Shown here piece by piece: positions 1 through 7,104 of a stretch of DNA of 20,033 nt; position 1 is the first letter of the stretch; every line of letters begins with the position of its first letter. The position numbers were made by a program, and so were the translations under genes. Source of the DNA: Clostridium sp. UBA4548 (GTDB taxonomy: Bacteria; Bacillota; Clostridia; Clostridiales; Clostridiaceae); the NCBI RefSeq assembly GCF_002387895.1, contig NZ_DGLI01000004.1, positions 1-20,033 of the forward strand, in the 5' to 3' direction. The notes under the pieces are model-generated. The model worked only from the letters and a program-made list of their open reading frames with translations, had not been told where the DNA came from and searched no databases.

Positions 1-37
1 CTGCTAAAGCGACAGCCCCTTCTACTAATGATACCAT
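1..37 (-). CDS. 5' end of a gene running off the window, possibly a CDF-type cation transporter
   Basis: Only the first codons are inside the window. From an ATG at 37 the minus strand reads MVSLVEGAVALA, and the same frame is open upstream (EHLTITYK) to a TGA at 67-65. The pattern, a hydrophobic stretch with an E followed by small residues, resembles the first membrane helix of cation diffusion facilitator transporters. No good ribosome site precedes this ATG. An alternative start pair at 74/68 lies in another frame and gives a less plausible peptide; removing one A from the AAAA run near 65 would join the two frames. It follows the binding-protein gene on the same strand and may belong to its riboswitch-controlled unit. 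The identification rests on about 20 residues and is tentative. Confidence 0.35.
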   Translation of the reverse strand, partial: MVSLVEGAVALA

Positions 38-76
38 TTTGTATGTTATGGTTAAATGCTCTTTTCATTTTCATTT

Positions 77-1090
77 TTATTTATTACCATATAATTCAGG
101 ATATAATCCTTTTGATATTGTTTTTATGCCATCTAAAGTTCTTATGCCACTTGCATAAACTTCACTTAGCATTATAGGATGTACTCTTTTTGAGTTTACA
201 GCTGAAATGCTTGAAAGTGCTGGATTCTCCATTACTTGCTTTAATGCAGCATCTTTTTCAATTTCTTTTCCATAATAAACAGTAAAAATTACATCTGGAT
301 TAAGTTTTATCAAATCTTCATTTCCAATTTTACCGCTTGTTTTAGCTAGTAAATCTGCTCCAACTTGTTTTGAAATATCTCCGCCAATACTATCTTCTCC
401 ATAAATTCTAAATAACCCATCTTTTTCTACTTCTAAAATTACTGTTTTAACTGTTTGTTTTCCTTTAACAAAATCTTTAGCCTTTTCAATTTCCTTTTTC
501 ATTGTGTCAACTATTTTGTTAGCTTTATCTTCTACATTAAAAATTTTACCCATATTTAAAATATCATCATATTCGTTTTGTAAGGTATTAGGCTTAATAA
601 CACCGCTATTTTGTGACATATATGTATTTATTCCTCTTTCATGCCAAAAACCTACATCCCCAAGCTTTTTTTCTCCGAATAGAGAATACCAACTTAATAT
701 AAAATCTGGTTGTAAGGCAATAACCTCTTCTTTTGTAGGCACTTTTTCATAATATTTAATGTTTTTAAAAGCATCTTTATATTCCTCTTTAACTTCATGG
801 TCTAGCTGTGCTGCTGCAACAATTTTATCCTGAAGTCCTAAAGCTAGCAATGTTTCTATTGAATTTTGATAAACTGCAACAACCTTTTCTGGGGCCTTTT
901 TAAAAGTAACTTCCACTGGTTGTTTTGCGTAATTATAGGTTTTAATTGTAACAGGATAATGAGATGACTGTTTATTATTAGCTTCAGTTTTAGCTTTTCC
1001 ATTAGAATCCTGTACTCCATCTTTATTTCCACAGCCACTTGCTCCAAATAGCATACAGCCTATCAAAATCATACTTATAATCTTTTTCAT
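77..1090 (-). CDS. Substrate-binding lipoprotein of a BtuF/FepB-type ABC importer
   Basis: A 337-residue extracytoplasmic solute receptor. Residues 1-20 form a lipoprotein signal peptide ending in the lipobox GASGC, so the mature protein should be lipidated at Cys20 and held on the outer face of the membrane. A short N/K/Q-rich linker follows. The rest fits the type III periplasmic-binding fold (BtuF/FhuD/TroA class): an N-terminal lobe with KAPEKVVAVYQNSIETLLALG and LQPDFILSW, a long connecting helix, and a C-terminal lobe with GNEDLIKLNPDVIF. Known ligands of the class are cobalamin, siderophores and heme. Placement under a cobalamin riboswitch, behind a cysteine-rich protein, favours a corrinoid or cobalt-linked ligand, but this is inference. 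The start is preceded by GGAGATATTTGAA. No permease or ATPase gene is visible; the partner must lie outside the window or elsewhere. Confidence 0.85.
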   Translation of the reverse strand: MKKIISMILIGCMLFGASGCGNKDGVQDSNGKAKTEANNKQSSHYPVTIKTYNYAKQPVEVTFKKAPEKVVAVYQNSIETLLALGLQDKIVAAAQLDHEVKEEYKDAFKNIKYYEKVPTKEEVIALQPDFILSWYSLFGEKKLGDVGFWHERGINTYMSQNSGVIKPNTLQNEYDDILNMGKIFNVEDKANKIVDTMKKEIEKAKDFVKGKQTVKTVILEVEKDGLFRIYGEDSIGGDISKQVGADLLAKTSGKIGNEDLIKLNPDVIFTVYYGKEIEKDAALKQVMENPALSSISAVNSKRVHPIMLSEVYASGIRTLDGIKTISKGLYPELYGNK

Positions 1091-1124
1091 TTCAAATATC
1101 TCCTTCGTATTTCAATTACATTTT

Positions 1125-1445
1125 TTAATGAGTTCCTTCTATTACTTCAATGAAATGTTTTTCAAATATTTCCTTTATATGTTTAGTTCTATGAACTTCG
1201 CATTTAACAATACATACCCCCAAATGAAGTCTTTTCACATCTGCTTGTTGTAACTTTTTAGCAATATTTATTAAGTTTTCATCTGAATTTTTAGAACAAG
1301 CATCACAAGTAAAAAATGACATGAGCTCTAAATCTTCATTTTCATAGATACTAAAGTTTTTTTCTCTATGGTTTAATGCTTTAAAACATCCCATGGTTGT
1401 ACATATTCCATTTATTTTTTCACATACACCAATTGCTATTTTCAT
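1125..1445 (-). CDS. CGGC-domain, cysteine-rich putative metal-binding protein
   Basis: A 106-residue cytosolic protein with no signal peptide or membrane segment. It has seven or more cysteines: Cys8, Cys15 and Cys20 in the N-terminal third (GVCEKINGICTTMGC), a central FFTCDAC, and a later GVCIVKCEVHRTKH with nearby histidines. This matches the layout of the CGGC domain family, whose conserved cysteines and histidines suggest metal binding; here the signature CGGC reads CDAC. No reaction is established for the family. It is the first gene after a cobalamin riboswitch and terminator (ATG about 35 bases after the terminator T-run, ribosome site GAGGAGG) and lies 34 bases before the binding-protein gene. 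It is therefore probably repressed by cobalamin. A role in handling cobalt or another metal is inference. Confidence 0.75.
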   Translation of the reverse strand: MKIAIGVCEKINGICTTMGCFKALNHREKNFSIYENEDLELMSFFTCDACSKNSDENLINIAKKLQQADVKRLHLGVCIVKCEVHRTKHIKEIFEKHFIEVIEGTH

Positions 1446-1478
1446 TTGTACCTCCTCTCAAAATAAATATTTTTATTA

Positions 1479-1508
1479 AAATAAAAAACCACACTCTCAA
1501 GAGTGTGG
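1479..1508 (-). terminator. Intrinsic terminator of the first cobalamin riboswitch
   Basis: On the minus strand an 8-bp perfect stem CCACACTC/GAGTGTGG with a four-base loop is followed directly by TTTTTTATTTT. It lies between the riboswitch aptamer and the CGGC gene, the expected position for the expression platform. A second A/T-rich hairpin at about 1525-1554 (AAAAAGGA/TCCTTTTT arms) sits just upstream and could take part in the alternative fold. Confidence 0.85.
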
Positions 1509-1567
1509 AAAATGCCATAACTTTAAAAAAGGAATAATTACATCCTTTTTTTATCCTAACGCCTATT

Positions 1568-1735
1568 TCTCATCCTCCCTCCGAAGACTAAAACTTATCA
1601 ACACGAGGCAGGTTTACTGGCTTAAGGATCATCTTACTCTCCGGCCTTCTCAGTTTCCCAATGGCATTATCGGATTTCATCCTCTTTTACAGTAGCGGGG
1701 GCTGCAGTGGATTTTAACCACTTTCCCTTTTAACT
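1568..1735 (-). promoter_or_regulatory. Cobalamin riboswitch 1 (AdoCbl, Cbl-I-like)
   Basis: Read on the minus strand, the region carries the conserved B12-element blocks in order: AAAAGGGAAAGTGG near 1735, AATCCACTGCAGCCCCCGC with CTACTGT, then TGCCATTGGGAAACTGAG, and finally AAGCCAGTAAACCTGCC near 1606. The CACTG/GGGAA peripheral block is recognisable, which favours the classical AdoCbl class. A terminator and the CGGC gene follow, so the expected logic is premature termination when cobalamin is plentiful. Ends are approximate. Confidence 0.93.
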
Positions 1736-1796
1736 CTTATAAAATAAGAGCACCTAATGTCAAAATATTAAATTATATGTTTTATTTACCAAAAAC

Positions 1797-1825
1797 ATTA
1801 TAGCACTAAAAAAAACTTAAATCAA
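1797..1825 (-). promoter_or_regulatory. SigA-type promoter for the riboswitch 1 unit
   Basis: On the minus strand TTGATT (1825-1820) and TATAAT (1802-1797) are separated by exactly 17 bases. The predicted start near 1790 lies about 55 bases before the first conserved riboswitch block. The -10 is perfect and the -35 matches four of six positions. Confidence 0.7.
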
Positions 1826-1851
1826 GGTTAATGCATTACAAGATGATAAAT

Positions 1852-1892
1852 TAAAAAAATATCAGTAAATATTTTATCTTCTTTACTGATAT
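1852..1892 (-). terminator. Terminator of the abfD-4hbD operon
   Basis: The minus strand has an 11-bp perfect stem, ATATCAGTAAA/TTTACTGATAT (arms 1882-1892 and 1859-1869), followed by a run of T residues at 1858-1853. It begins 49 bases after the 4hbD stop codon and is the first terminator-like structure seen after abfD, supporting one transcript for all eight genes. Confidence 0.85.
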
Positions 1893-1941
1893 TTTATACA
1901 ATTAATCATTTAATATGGGTGTCTCTAAGGATGGCAATTAA

Positions 1942-3057
1942 TTAGAATAACTTTTTATAAATATCTTTAATATCCTCACTACTCATTGGTACGTAGTTAT
2001 TAGCAAGAAGTCTTTGTTGCCCTTCAATAACGCTTTCACTAAAGGAAATTATCTCTTCTTCTCTCATTCCATATTCCTTAAGACTTTTTCTAACAATCAA
2101 ATTATTTAAAAGTTTTTCTAGTTCATTATAAACTTCTGTCACCTCTGTATTAAGAAGCTGTGCTAAAAATTCATTTACTCTACCTATTTTATCTTGTGGG
2201 TTCTTATCATTATAAAACTTAAATACTTCTATGAAAAAGTCATAATTTGCTTCTCCATGAGGAACGTGGTACTTTCCTCCAAGTGGATAGGACAGTGCAT
2301 GAACTGCCCCAACTCCTGCATTTCCAAAAGCAATTCCTGCATAGCAACTAGCCATTAGAAAATCTTCTATTATTTCCTTTCTGTACTCTGCTCCTTTTTC
2401 TATTATATCTTTGTAGCCTTTAATTATTATTTTTATAGCTTCAAAGCTGTATATTTCTGTAAACACATTAGCCTTTGGTGAAACTAAAGCTTCTATCGCA
2501 TGAATCAAGGCGTCTATTGAGCTATAAACAAAGAAATTATATGGAAGCTCTCTTACTAGCTCTGGTATTAAAATAGCATAATCTGCATATAACTCTTCCG
2601 TTGCTAAACCCATTTTAGTTTGCTTAGCTTTGATTTCAGTAATAGAAATATTAGTAACTTCGCTACCTGTACCACAAGTAGTTGGAATTATTAATAGCTC
2701 TTTATCCTTAATTGGTACTATTTTCTTTTCAAATAGCTCCTGAGTGCTTGTTACATCTTTTAAAATTAACACTTTTGAAATATCAATGATTGAGCCTCCA
2801 CCTATAGCTACAACTCTTTTTATCTCTTTATCCTCCATATCTGATAGAATTTTATCAATTATATCATCTGAAGGTTCTTTTAAATCATAATCCTCTTGAA
2901 AGATATAATGGCAGTCTAAAGCTAAGTGCTTAAGAAAAGCTTCAAATAAAAATCTATTAGTGAAAATTAAATCTTTTCCCCCTATATTAAATTCACTTAT
3001 AAACTCTTTGCAATTATCAAATTTAAAAATCTTCGGTTTTATTTCAATAAGTTTCAT
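1942..3057 (-). CDS. 4hbD: 4-hydroxybutyrate dehydrogenase (iron-containing alcohol dehydrogenase)
   Basis: Predicted to reduce succinate semialdehyde to 4-hydroxybutyrate with NAD(P)H in the cytoplasm. The 371-residue length is that of the C. kluyveri/C. aminobutyricum type enzyme. Visible family marks are the nucleotide-binding VAIGGGSIIDISK (about 84-96), PTTCGTGSEVT (about 125-135), and metal-ligand regions SSIDALIHAIEALVSP and GAVHALSYPLGGKYHVPHGE, giving the Asp-His-His-His set of group III iron-dependent alcohol dehydrogenases. The ribosome site AAAGAGG precedes the ATG. It is the last gene of the operon, 33 bases after sucD. Family membership is clear; the substrate comes from context (sucD, CoA-transferase and abfD in one transcript). 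Confidence 0.9.
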   Translation of the reverse strand: MKLIEIKPKIFKFDNCKEFISEFNIGGKDLIFTNRFLFEAFLKHLALDCHYIFQEDYDLKEPSDDIIDKILSDMEDKEIKRVVAIGGGSIIDISKVLILKDVTSTQELFEKKIVPIKDKELLIIPTTCGTGSEVTNISITEIKAKQTKMGLATEELYADYAILIPELVRELPYNFFVYSSIDALIHAIEALVSPKANVFTEIYSFEAIKIIIKGYKDIIEKGAEYRKEIIEDFLMASCYAGIAFGNAGVGAVHALSYPLGGKYHVPHGEANYDFFIEVFKFYNDKNPQDKIGRVNEFLAQLLNTEVTEVYNELEKLLNNLIVRKSLKEYGMREEEIISFSESVIEGQQRLLANNYVPMSSEDIKDIYKKLF

Positions 3058-3090
3058 ATCTTTACCTCTTTCCTCTGTTTATTTGAAGAA

Positions 3091-4452
3091 TTATTCCCAA
3101 ATCTCTTCATCAGATGGTATATACGCTTCTTTATTATAAAGGCCTATTCTTGAAACATTTATTAAATGTTTATAATCTAGATTTTCTGAAATACTATTAT
3201 TTCCCCAAGAACCACAGCCTAAAGTTGTAGTTGGGGCGAATCCATTATAGAGTGCTCCACCGGCTGAAGTTGAAGAAGGCTGATTAACAACTAGTCTGGA
3301 TATTGTTAACATCACTCCTGCAAACTTAATATTTTCTATATTATTTGAATGAATTGCACAAGAGTGTCCTTTTCCTTCAACATTTAAGTTACTTTGGGCT
3401 ATTTTGATAGCCTCTTCAAATGTGTCGTATTCAAAGGAAACCATAACTGGGCACATTTTTTCCTTGCATAAGATATCATCTTGTCCACAACCTCTAGCCT
3501 TTAATACTATAACCTTAGTTCCTTCTGGTATACTAACCCCGGCAAGGTCTCCTATAAAATTAACACTTTGTCCAACAATTTTTCCATTTATGCTGCCATT
3601 TAAAAATAAAACCTTAGCAAATTTGTCAATCTCTGCTTCATCTTCTACATAATAAGCACCCTTTTTCTTGAACTCATCTATTATTTCCTTATAATTTTCT
3701 TTTGGTGCTATAATAGACTGTTCTCCTGAACAAATAATTCCATTATCAAAAGTTCTTCCAGTAATAATTTTGGGTACTACTTCTTCTAAGTTAACATCTC
3801 TGTCTATGATGCACTGCACATTACCAGCACCTACTCCAAAGGCTGGTATTCCACTACTATATGCAGCTTTAACCATTCCCATACCACCAGTAGCTACAAT
3901 TACGTCAGCTTTTTTCATAAGCTCATTTGTAAGCTCAATTGATGGTTCTTCAATAACTTGTATTAAATTATCTGGTGCTCCAAGCTTAGTAATTTCTTTA
4001 TTAAATAGTTCTACAACATATTTTGCACATTTTTTAGCTCTCGGGTGTGGTGCAACAATTATTGAATTTCTTCCTTTAAGTGCAAACATGGAGTTACACA
4101 TTGGTGTTACTATAGGATTAGTGCAAGGAGTTACAGCACCTACCACTCCTATTGGTTTTGCAACTTTTATTATTGCATTTTCAATGTCTTCTTCAATAAT
4201 ACCTACTGATTTTTTATCTTTTAGGTTATTCCAAATAGCTTTAGCTTTTCCTTTGTTTTTTAACACTTTGTGGTTATACACTCCCATGCCAGTTTCTTCG
4301 ATAGCCATTTTAGCTAACTCTTCTGCTCTATCATAAATAACTTTTCCGATAGCTTTAACTATCATATCTACTTGACTTTGAGAAAAACATTCAAACTCCT
4401 TCTGCGCAGTTCTACCTTTTTCTATCATTAAATCTAAATTATTTTTTTCCAT
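3091..4452 (-). CDS. sucD: CoA-acylating succinate-semialdehyde dehydrogenase
   Basis: Predicted to reduce succinyl-CoA to succinate semialdehyde and free CoA using NAD(P)H. The 453-residue protein is an aldehyde dehydrogenase of the CoA-acylating group (SucD, EutE/PduP and the aldehyde domain of AdhE). Seen are PCTNPIVTPMCNSMFALKGR (about 109-128), the glycine-rich VATGGMGMVKAAY, and the active-site block GIICSGEQSI with catalytic Cys241. There is no fused alcohol dehydrogenase domain. The start has a strong AGGAGG and follows korC by 17 bases. The family covers several acyl-CoAs; succinyl-CoA is inferred from its place between a KOR and a 4-hydroxybutyrate dehydrogenase. It is slightly shorter than C. 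kluyveri SucD. Confidence 0.9.
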   Translation of the reverse strand: MEKNNLDLMIEKGRTAQKEFECFSQSQVDMIVKAIGKVIYDRAEELAKMAIEETGMGVYNHKVLKNKGKAKAIWNNLKDKKSVGIIEEDIENAIIKVAKPIGVVGAVTPCTNPIVTPMCNSMFALKGRNSIIVAPHPRAKKCAKYVVELFNKEITKLGAPDNLIQVIEEPSIELTNELMKKADVIVATGGMGMVKAAYSSGIPAFGVGAGNVQCIIDRDVNLEEVVPKIITGRTFDNGIICSGEQSIIAPKENYKEIIDEFKKKGAYYVEDEAEIDKFAKVLFLNGSINGKIVGQSVNFIGDLAGVSIPEGTKVIVLKARGCGQDDILCKEKMCPVMVSFEYDTFEEAIKIAQSNLNVEGKGHSCAIHSNNIENIKFAGVMLTISRLVVNQPSSTSAGGALYNGFAPTTTLGCGSWGNNSISENLDYKHLINVSRIGLYNKEAYIPSDEEIWE

Positions 4453-4469
4453 TTGTTTCTCCTCCTAAA

Positions 4470-5000
4470 TTATGCTACTTTCCTTGCTATAGATATACCT
4501 TTGTCAAAGGCTATAAGATTTTTTTCGATGGTTGCCTTTGGTACATTTTCTTCAATGGCTTTTTTAAGGTTGTCATATTTGATAATGTTAGTTAAAGCTG
4601 CTAAAGCACCTAAACAAACCATATTTATACCTTGTGGATTTTTCAGTTCCTCTTCTGAAGTTTTTACTATTGGCAATTTTACACAACTGTGGGTTTTCTC
4701 AACTTCTACACCCTCGTCTACAATAATCATAGCTTCCTCTGAAGCCTGTTCTTTAAATTTGTCATATCCACTTTGTGTAAGAGCAATTATGATATTTGCA
4801 TTGCTAACCCTAGGATAATATATATCATCATTTGAAATTATTACATCTGCTCTACAACAGCCACCTCTTGATTCAGGTCCATAATTCTGAGTTTGAACCA
4901 CATGTTTTCCTTCTAGTACTGCTGCTTCAGCAAGTATTATTCCAGACTTTACAATCCCCTGCCCGCCAAGTCCTGTTAGAATTATTTCTTTCTTATCCAT
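4470..5000 (-). CDS. korC: 2-oxoglutarate:ferredoxin oxidoreductase, gamma subunit
   Basis: The CoA-binding gamma subunit of a four-part 2-oxoacid:ferredoxin oxidoreductase, 176 residues. It opens with the family signature LTGLGGQGIVKSGIILAEA and continues with QTQNYGPESRGGCCRADVI, both characteristic of the gamma domain. The start is one base after the korB stop and its ribosome site GGAGG lies inside the last korB codons, so the two are translationally linked. The subunit order D-A-B-C is that of KOR and VOR complexes. Choice of 2-oxoglutarate over a branched-chain 2-oxoacid rests on the downstream succinyl-CoA-using gene. Confidence 0.9.
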   Translation of the reverse strand: MDKKEIILTGLGGQGIVKSGIILAEAAVLEGKHVVQTQNYGPESRGGCCRADVIISNDDIYYPRVSNANIIIALTQSGYDKFKEQASEEAMIIVDEGVEVEKTHSCVKLPIVKTSEEELKNPQGINMVCLGALAALTNIIKYDNLKKAIEENVPKATIEKNLIAFDKGISIARKVA

Positions 5001-5001
5001 T

Positions 5002-5784
5002 TTACTTTTCCTCCATTAGAACATTATTTATGTACTGTTCCACGTACTCTGGCTCAGTTGTGTCTTTTAAAACCCCGATTTTTAGTTTTTCATCTTGAGA
5101 TTTTACACCCTCCATAAGAGCCTTATACATATCTGAAGGTCTTCTTTGTGAGTTTCTTCTTCCATACTGCACTGGACAAGGAGTTAAAGCCTCTACCATT
5201 GAAAAGCCTTTATTGTTGATAGCTCCTGTTATTGCTTTAACCAACTGATTATAGTGTGCTACTGTGCCTCTTGCTACATAGGTGGCCCCTGCTGCATCAC
5301 ATAAATTACATATGTTAAAGTCATTACAAAGATTTCCATCCTCTGTTGTTGTTGTTCTAGCATTTTTAGGAGTAGTTGGTGAACACTGACCTCCTGTCAT
5401 TCCATAAATATTATTATTCATAACAATTAATGTTAAATCTATGTTTCTTCTACACCCATGGATTAAGTGATTTCCTCCAATGGCTGTTGCATCACCATCT
5501 CCGCTGATTACAATAACTTTAAGCTTTGGATTCGCTAATTTTATCCCCGTAGCATATGGGATAGCTCTTCCATGTAAGGTATGAATAGTATCAAAGTTCA
5601 TATATTGAGCTGCTCTTGAGGAGCAACCTATTCCTGATATCACACATATATCCTCTTTATTACAATCTAAGGAGTCAATAGCTTCAATTAATGCTTTTAA
5701 CACTATTCCATGTCCACATCCACTACACCAAATATGTGGTAGTTTATCTTTTCTTAGGTACTTTTCAATCAAATGTTCCCTCAT
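5002..5784 (-). CDS. korB: 2-oxoglutarate:ferredoxin oxidoreductase, beta subunit (TPP-binding)
   Basis: The thiamine diphosphate subunit, 260 residues, where oxidative decarboxylation starts. The TPP/Mg motif is complete: GDGDATAIGGNHLIHG, then MNNNIYGMTGGQCSPTTP. Cys20 and Cys23 (WCSGCGHG), Cys in GIGCSSRAA and Cys in LTPCPVQYG are placed as expected for ligands of the subunit's [4Fe-4S] cluster. Net reaction of the complex: 2-oxoglutarate + CoA + oxidised ferredoxin to succinyl-CoA + CO2 + reduced ferredoxin. The ATG follows the korA stop by two bases with an AGAGGAGAG ribosome site. Confidence 0.92.
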   Translation of the reverse strand: MREHLIEKYLRKDKLPHIWCSGCGHGIVLKALIEAIDSLDCNKEDICVISGIGCSSRAAQYMNFDTIHTLHGRAIPYATGIKLANPKLKVIVISGDGDATAIGGNHLIHGCRRNIDLTLIVMNNNIYGMTGGQCSPTTPKNARTTTTEDGNLCNDFNICNLCDAAGATYVARGTVAHYNQLVKAITGAINNKGFSMVEALTPCPVQYGRRNSQRRPSDMYKALMEGVKSQDEKLKIGVLKDTTEPEYVEQYINNVLMEEK

Positions 5785-5786
5785 GA

Positions 5787-6911
5787 TTACTCTCCTCTAA
5801 TAACCTTAATTATTTCATTAGGCTCAAATATTTCACCGCAGTATTTATTTATGCCAACAACAGGACATTTTCCTTTTGCAATTCTTTCTACTTCATATAT
5901 AAGTTGTCCTGCATTAAGCTCAGTCATATAAATTTTTTCTACAGTTCCACCTTTAATTATTTTCTCTAATTCTAAGTCTGGGAAAGGCCATAAGGTGTAT
6001 GGTACAAAGAGTCCAACATCCTCAAGAATTTTATTTAAGATTAACTCTTTACAAGCATTAGCTACAGAACCATAAGCAACAATTAATTTCTTACAGTTCT
6101 CAGTATTGAAACTTTCATATTTAACTATTTTATCTCTATTGCTCTTTATCTTGTTTAATAATCTATCTAAAAGTATGGTAGCGGTTTTGCTACAGTTTGA
6201 TGGGTATCCAAACTCATCATGATTTAAGCCCGTAACATGAAACTTATGACCTTCTCCTATATCTGCCATAGGTGGAATCATATCCTCTGTATTTTCATAG
6301 CCTTTGAATTGTTCTTTGCTATTTGGCTTCTTTCTATCAATAATATCAATGCTGTTACAATCTTCTATTTTAACACTTTCTCTCATATGAGCTATTACTT
6401 CATCTAATAGAAGAATAACAGGTACTCTATAGTTCTCAGCATAATTAAAAGCTTCAATAGTTAAATTATAGGTATTCGACACGGAGGTTGGTGCCACAAC
6501 TATTACTGGATGATCTCCATGAGTTCCCCAAATACTTTGCATTACATCTCCTTGAGAAGCTGAGGTTGGAAGTCCTGTACTTGGTCCCCCTCTCATCACA
6601 TCTACTATTACACAAGGTACCTCTGCCATGGAAGCATATCCAATAACTTCTTGCTTAAGAGAAAATCCTGGTCCACTGGTTGCTGTCATAGATTTTAATC
6701 CTGCTAAGGAACCTCCAACAACAGCTGCCATACCTGCAATTTCATCTTCCATTTGAATAAATTTCCCCTTTACCTTAGGCAATTCAATTGAACAGATTTC
6801 TGCAATTTCACTAGCAGGGCTTATTGGGTAGCCAGCATAAAATTTTAAACCAGCTGCTATGGCACCTTTTACACATGCCTCACTGCCTTGCATAAGTACC
6901 ATATTATTCAT
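5787..6911 (-). CDS. korA: 2-oxoglutarate:ferredoxin oxidoreductase, alpha subunit
   Basis: The alpha subunit, combining the pyrimidine-binding domain of TPP enzymes with the transketolase C-terminal-like domain; about 374 residues, normal for KorA. The N-terminus reads MQGSEACVKGAIAAG then FYAGYPISPASEIAE, the 2-oxoacid-contact region of KOR alpha subunits. Further on are EDEIAGMAAVVGGSLAG and TATSGPGFSLKQE. A longer reading from a GTG at 6920 exists, but AAGGAG lies eight bases before the ATG at 6911, so that start is chosen; it overlaps the end of the ferredoxin gene by eight bases. Such overlap suggests translational coupling and equal subunit supply. Confidence 0.92.
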   Translation of the reverse strand: MNNMVLMQGSEACVKGAIAAGLKFYAGYPISPASEIAEICSIELPKVKGKFIQMEDEIAGMAAVVGGSLAGLKSMTATSGPGFSLKQEVIGYASMAEVPCVIVDVMRGGPSTGLPTSASQGDVMQSIWGTHGDHPVIVVAPTSVSNTYNLTIEAFNYAENYRVPVILLLDEVIAHMRESVKIEDCNSIDIIDRKKPNSKEQFKGYENTEDMIPPMADIGEGHKFHVTGLNHDEFGYPSNCSKTATILLDRLLNKIKSNRDKIVKYESFNTENCKKLIVAYGSVANACKELILNKILEDVGLFVPYTLWPFPDLELEKIIKGGTVEKIYMTELNAGQLIYEVERIAKGKCPVVGINKYCGEIFEPNEIIKVIRGE

Positions 6912-7092
6912 TCTTATCACTCCTTAAACTTATAGCAAAATCAGGACAAATTCTTTCACAGATTCCACATTTAATACAAGCTTCTTCATTAGCTATAATT
7001 GCTTTGCCATGCTGTTTTTCTAAAACTTTCTTCGGACAGAAATCTATACATAAATCGCAGCCTTTACAGTAACTTTCATTAATAAATAACAT
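6904..7092 (-). CDS. korD: 2x[4Fe-4S] ferredoxin subunit of the 2-oxoacid oxidoreductase (delta)
   Basis: A small polyferredoxin of 62 residues with two perfect cluster motifs: CKGCDLCIDFCP and CIKCGICERICP (each CxxCxxCxxxCP). It passes electrons from the TPP subunit to external ferredoxin. Two starts are possible, ATG at 7101 (only three bases after the CoA-transferase stop, no room for a ribosome site) and ATG at 7092, which has AAAGGATGG five bases upstream; the latter is preferred. It begins the korDABC block and overlaps korA. Confidence 0.92.
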   Translation of the reverse strand: MLFINESYCKGCDLCIDFCPKKVLEKQHGKAIIANEEACIKCGICERICPDFAISLRSDKNE

Positions 7093-7104
7093 TTTTACCA
7101 TCCT

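Noticed and set aside
3770..4336. 188-codon open frame on the plus strand
   Set aside because: It is fully inside sucD on the opposite strand, has no ribosome site, and its composition (S/T/P/A-rich) is that of an antisense shadow.
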